This document shows positions 61,257 to 64,000 of a DNA stretch of 64,000 nt, piece by piece (position 1 is the stretch's first letter; each line of letters opens with the position of its first letter). The notes beneath the pieces were generated by a model. It had not been told where the DNA came from, searched no databases, and saw only the letters and a list, made by a program, of their open reading frames with translations. The position numbers and the translations under genes are program-made. The DNA comes from Pseudomonas sp. PICF141. GTDB taxonomy: Bacteria; Pseudomonadota; Gammaproteobacteria; Pseudomonadales; Pseudomonadaceae. Where the stretch lies: the NCBI RefSeq assembly GCF_002286815.1, contig NZ_MUNM01000040.1:1-64000 (forward strand), in the 5' to 3' direction.

Positions 61257-63089
61257 ATGCTTTATCGCCGTTTTGAAAAACTGATCGACATATTCCGCGA
61301 TGCACCGACGGTGGCTCCACCGGATCGGGTTCTCCCCTTCTACACCTATTACCTCAAGCAGGTCTGGCCGAGTTTCGCCGTTCTGCTGATCGTCGGGTTG
61401 TTCGGTGCGCTGATCGAAGTGGCGCTGTTCAGCTACCTGAGCCGCATCATCGATCTCGCCCAAGGCACGCCCAACGTCGACTTCTTCAAGGAACACGGCA
61501 TCGAACTGGCCTGGATGGCGGTGGTGGCGCTGGTCCTGCGCCCGATCTTCGTCGGCTTGCATGACTTGCTGGTGCACCAGACCTTGAGTCCCAGCCTGAC
61601 CAGCCTGATCCGTTGGCAAAACCACAGTTATGTGCTCAAACAGAGCCTCAATTTCTTCCAGAACGACTTCGCCGGGCGCATCGCCCAACGCATCATGCAG
61701 ACCGGCAACTCGTTGCGCGATTCGGCTGTGCAAGCGGTGGACGCGTTATGGCATGTACTGATCTACGCGATCAGTTCCCTGGTGCTGTTCGCCGAAGCCG
61801 ACTGGCGCCTGATGATCCCGTTGCTGACCTGGATCGCCGCCTTCATCGGCGCCCTCTGCTACTTCGTGCCACGGGTCAAGCAACGTTCGGTGGTGTCGTC
61901 CGATGCGCGCTCCAAACTCATGGGGCGGATCGTCGATGGCTACACCAACATCACCACCCTGAAGCTGTTCGCCCACACCAACTTCGAGCAGCAATACGCC
62001 CGCGAAGCGATCAAGGAACAAACCGAAAAAGCCCAACTGGCCGGCCGTGTGGTCACCAGCATGGACGTGGCCATTACCAGCATGAACGGCCTGCTGATCG
62101 TCAGCACCACCGGCCTCGCGCTGTGGCTGTGGACGCAGTCGCTGATCACCGTGGGCGCAATTGCGTTGGCCACGGGCCTGGTGATCCGCATCGTCAACAT
62201 GTCTGGCTGGATCATGTGGGTGGTGACGGGCATTTTCGAAAACATCGGCATGGTTCAGGACGGTTTGCAGACCATTTCCCAGCCGGTCAGCATCACCGAC
62301 CGCGTGCAGGCCAAGCCGTTGAACGTGACGCGTGGCGAGGTGCGTTTCGAGCACGTCGATTTCCACTACGGCAAAAAAAGCGGAATCATCAGCGACCTCA
62401 ACCTGACGATCAAACCCGGCGAAAAAATCGGCCTGATCGGCCCGTCCGGTGCCGGCAAATCGACGCTGGTCAATCTGCTGCTGCGCCTCTATGACGTACA
62501 AGGCGGGCGGATTCTCATCGATGGCCAGAACATCGCCGAGGTCGGCCAGGAAAGCCTGCGTGAACGCATCGGCATGATCACCCAGGACACCTCGCTGCTG
62601 CACCGTTCGATCCGCGACAATTTGCTGTACGGCAAACCCGATGCCACCGACGCCGAACTCTGGGAAGCGGTGCACAAGGCCCGCGCCGACGAGTTCATCC
62701 CGTTGCTGTCGGACTCTGAAGGTCGCACCGGTTTCGATGCTCATGTCGGTGAACGCGGGGTGAAGCTCTCCGGCGGCCAACGTCAGCGGATTGCCATCGC
62801 CCGGGTGCTGCTCAAGGACGCGCCAATCCTGATCATGGACGAAGCCACCTCGGCACTGGACTCGGAAGTCGAAGCAGCGATCCAGGAAAGCCTCGAAACC
62901 CTGATGCAGGGCAAAACCGTGATCGCCATCGCCCACCGCCTATCGACCATCGCGCAAATGGATCGCTTGGTGGTGCTGGAAAAAGGCAAGATCGCCGAAA
63001 CCGGCAGCCACGCCGAACTGCTGGCCCATGGCGGTTTGTATGCACGGTTGTGGCAGCACCAGACCGGCGGGTTTGTCGGGATCGATTGA
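61257..63089 (+). CDS. ABC transporter with fused membrane and ATPase domains (exporter)
   Basis: 610 residues. Transmembrane region about 40-330 (FAVLLIVGLFGALIEVALFS, VLIYAISSLVLFAEADWRLM) and an ATPase from about 355: Walker A GPSGAGKST, Q loop region IGMITQDTSLLHRSIRDN, signature KLSGGQRQRIAIA, Walker B ILIMDEATSALDSE and IAIAHRLS. It is a half transporter that should dimerise. The substrate (lipid, drug or metal conjugate) cannot be read out. Start at 61257, after CGGAGA by 6 bases; 72 upstream bases of open frame lack a ribosome site. Confidence 0.92.
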   Translation: MLYRRFEKLIDIFRDAPTVAPPDRVLPFYTYYLKQVWPSFAVLLIVGLFGALIEVALFSYLSRIIDLAQGTPNVDFFKEHGIELAWMAVVALVLRPIFVGLHDLLVHQTLSPSLTSLIRWQNHSYVLKQSLNFFQNDFAGRIAQRIMQTGNSLRDSAVQAVDALWHVLIYAISSLVLFAEADWRLMIPLLTWIAAFIGALCYFVPRVKQRSVVSSDARSKLMGRIVDGYTNITTLKLFAHTNFEQQYAREAIKEQTEKAQLAGRVVTSMDVAITSMNGLLIVSTTGLALWLWTQSLITVGAIALATGLVIRIVNMSGWIMWVVTGIFENIGMVQDGLQTISQPVSITDRVQAKPLNVTRGEVRFEHVDFHYGKKSGIISDLNLTIKPGEKIGLIGPSGAGKSTLVNLLLRLYDVQGGRILIDGQNIAEVGQESLRERIGMITQDTSLLHRSIRDNLLYGKPDATDAELWEAVHKARADEFIPLLSDSEGRTGFDAHVGERGVKLSGGQRQRIAIARVLLKDAPILIMDEATSALDSEVEAAIQESLETLMQGKTVIAIAHRLSTIAQMDRLVVLEKGKIAETGSHAELLAHGGLYARLWQHQTGGFVGID

Positions 63090-63134
63090 GTCTTGTCATC
63101 AAGCCGGTCCTGTTGAATCCGGGCCGGCCCCTGT

Positions 63135-63623
63135 TTACAGCGTCAACACCATCTCATGCCACGCCATGCCGCCATGGTCCGACGCCGAAGGCTTGATGTA
63201 GGCAAAGCCAAATCCGGCATACAGTGGAATGTGCCGCTCTTTGCACATCAGGTGGATGCTGGCCTTGTTCAGTGTGCGCATGCGCTGGATGAACTCGCTC
63301 ATCAGGCGTTTCGCCAGACCTTGCCCCTGATAGTCCGGATGCACCACCACCGACATGATCACCACGTGCGGGCCGGCCGGGTCGTGGCCGATCAGCTCCT
63401 TGAACGCTTCGTCCGACATTTCCACCTCAAACGCCGCACCGGAATTGATGAAACCGGCTACAACGCCGTTCACTTCAGCAACAATAAATCCTTGGGGCCA
63501 AGTGGCGATGCGGGTGGCGATTTTCTCGCGGGTGGCGGCTTCATCGCCTTCGTAGGCGACGGTTTCGATGGCGTAGCAGCGGTCCAGATCAGCGGGGCTG
63601 ACGTGGCGGATGACGGTGTTCAT
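63135..63623 (-). CDS. GNAT-family N-acetyltransferase
   Basis: 162 residues. Acetyl-CoA binding motif A is VVVHPDYQGQGLAKRLMSEF (Q-x-x-G-x-A). The N-terminal opening IRHVSPADLDRCYAIETVAY with EGDEAATREKIATRIATWP and the ending ASDHGGMAWHEMVLTL are those of the small GNATs. The acceptor is unknown; arylalkylamine-type GNATs are a possibility. I start at 63623; the open frame further upstream is not conserved and belongs to another gene. Confidence 0.88.
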   Translation of the reverse strand: MNTVIRHVSPADLDRCYAIETVAYEGDEAATREKIATRIATWPQGFIVAEVNGVVAGFINSGAAFEVEMSDEAFKELIGHDPAGPHVVIMSVVVHPDYQGQGLAKRLMSEFIQRMRTLNKASIHLMCKERHIPLYAGFGFAYIKPSASDHGGMAWHEMVLTL

Positions 63624-63720
63624 GGCAACTCGGAGTCGGCGTGGGAATGGTTGGGGATCATAAATCAGCATCAATGTGACATCGAGAGGCGAATCATCGA
63701 TCCGCCGCTCGACCCGCTCA

Positions 63721-64000
63721 TTACGCTTTGAGTGGCAGCCAGATTTCCAGCACGCCGGTATTGAGCGTCGGGTTGTAGTCATCGCTGTAGCGTTCGAACT
63801 CCGGCGCATCCGCCGCTTCACGACCGGATTTCGGCAGCCAGGTTTTCCAGATGTATTGAAAGGTCTGGGGCAAGGTATCCAGAGGCCCCTTATGTTCGAA
63901 AACTGCATATTTCTGAGGCTGAACTTCAATCCAGCGGTACTTCTGGGGCAGGTCGTCAAGCTTGCTGATTTCGACACCGGCGATGTATTCGAAACCACCC
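63721..64000 (-). CDS. GyrI-like / effector-binding domain protein, 3' part
   Basis: Translation of the minus strand gives 92 residues to the TAA at 63721, beginning GFEYIAGVEISKLDDLPQKY at the window edge and including YAVFEHKGPLDTLPQTFQYI, then WKTWLPKSGREAADAPEFER and DYNPTLNTGVLEIWLPL. This is the C-terminal half of the GyrI-like/AraC effector-binding (BacR/YtoH-type) small-molecule domain, often a fusion after an AraC DNA-binding domain. The start is outside the window. The GNAT gene follows 97 bases downstream. Confidence 0.85.
   Translation of the reverse strand, partial: GGFEYIAGVEISKLDDLPQKYRWIEVQPQKYAVFEHKGPLDTLPQTFQYIWKTWLPKSGREAADAPEFERYSDDYNPTLNTGVLEIWLPLKA

Noticed and set aside
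63624..63998. N-terminal extension of the acetyltransferase to the window edge
   Set aside because: In another frame this stretch encodes a GyrI-like domain with a normal stop, so the extension is spurious.

Overview
The window is a GC-rich chromosomal segment of a fluorescens-group Pseudomonas. The evidence is the codon use, about nineteen REP-type palindromic repeats between genes, the gene order gbuR-gbuA-transporters next to a PA1414-like microORF (as around PA1412-PA1422 of P. aeruginosa, from memory), and Pseudomonas-type protein sequences throughout. Most genes are ordinary core or accessory metabolism and regulation. Three regions stand out: a LapA/MapA-type giant adhesin with its type I secretion system, a complete two-partner contact-dependent inhibition (CDI) locus, and a cluster of decayed toxin/immunity genes behind it.

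Layout: 1-410 tRNA-Glu/Gly/Glu operon and its promoter (minus strand). 0.7-8.3 kb: membrane protein, chemoreceptor, MocR-type regulator, SDR and MDR oxidoreductases, pyrF. 8.6-10.4 kb: OmpR-type two-component system. 10.4-11.1 kb: repeats, terminators and a gene fragment. 11.1-23.4 kb: 2125-residue retention-module adhesin (minus strand) divergent from a TolC-like porin, an ABC exporter and an HlyD-like adaptor. 23.5-24.1 kb: tapT. 24.1-30.5 kb: guanidinobutyrase locus (LysR regulator, palindromic operator, GbuA, NTF2-like protein, NCS1 and SSS transporters, deleted MBL-fold gene). 30.5-39.2 kb: degenerate acyl-carrier-like protein, PA1414-like peptide, LysR/MFS pair, EamA exporter, CvfB-like protein, TorF porin, DUF6279 lipoprotein, DUF899 protein. 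39.5-40.1 kb: strongly structured leader RNA in front of a 90-residue protein.

40.2-52.8 kb is read leftward: cdiB (TpsB transporter), cdiA (2962 residues, C-terminal domain resembling polymorphic toxin type 24), cdiI (4-base overlap), then three damaged pieces: a toxin tail plus Imm42-like gene frameshifted in a 7-G tract, an EndoU-like toxin fragment with a short repeat inserted in frame and a frameshift in a 5-G tract, and a MafI-like immunity gene with a stop at codon 5. Short AAAGGGGAC... repeats lie among these pieces. I interpret this as an archive of toxin/immunity modules displaced from the cdiA 3' end.

53-64 kb: small secreted protein, DEAD-box helicase, YbdG-type mechanosensitive channel, EamA transporter, azoR, LysR regulator, alpha/beta hydrolase, periplasmic cyclophilin, ABC exporter, GNAT acetyltransferase and the 3' part of a GyrI-like gene cut by the window end. 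All family assignments come from reading the sequence and from memory of the families; no database search was possible.
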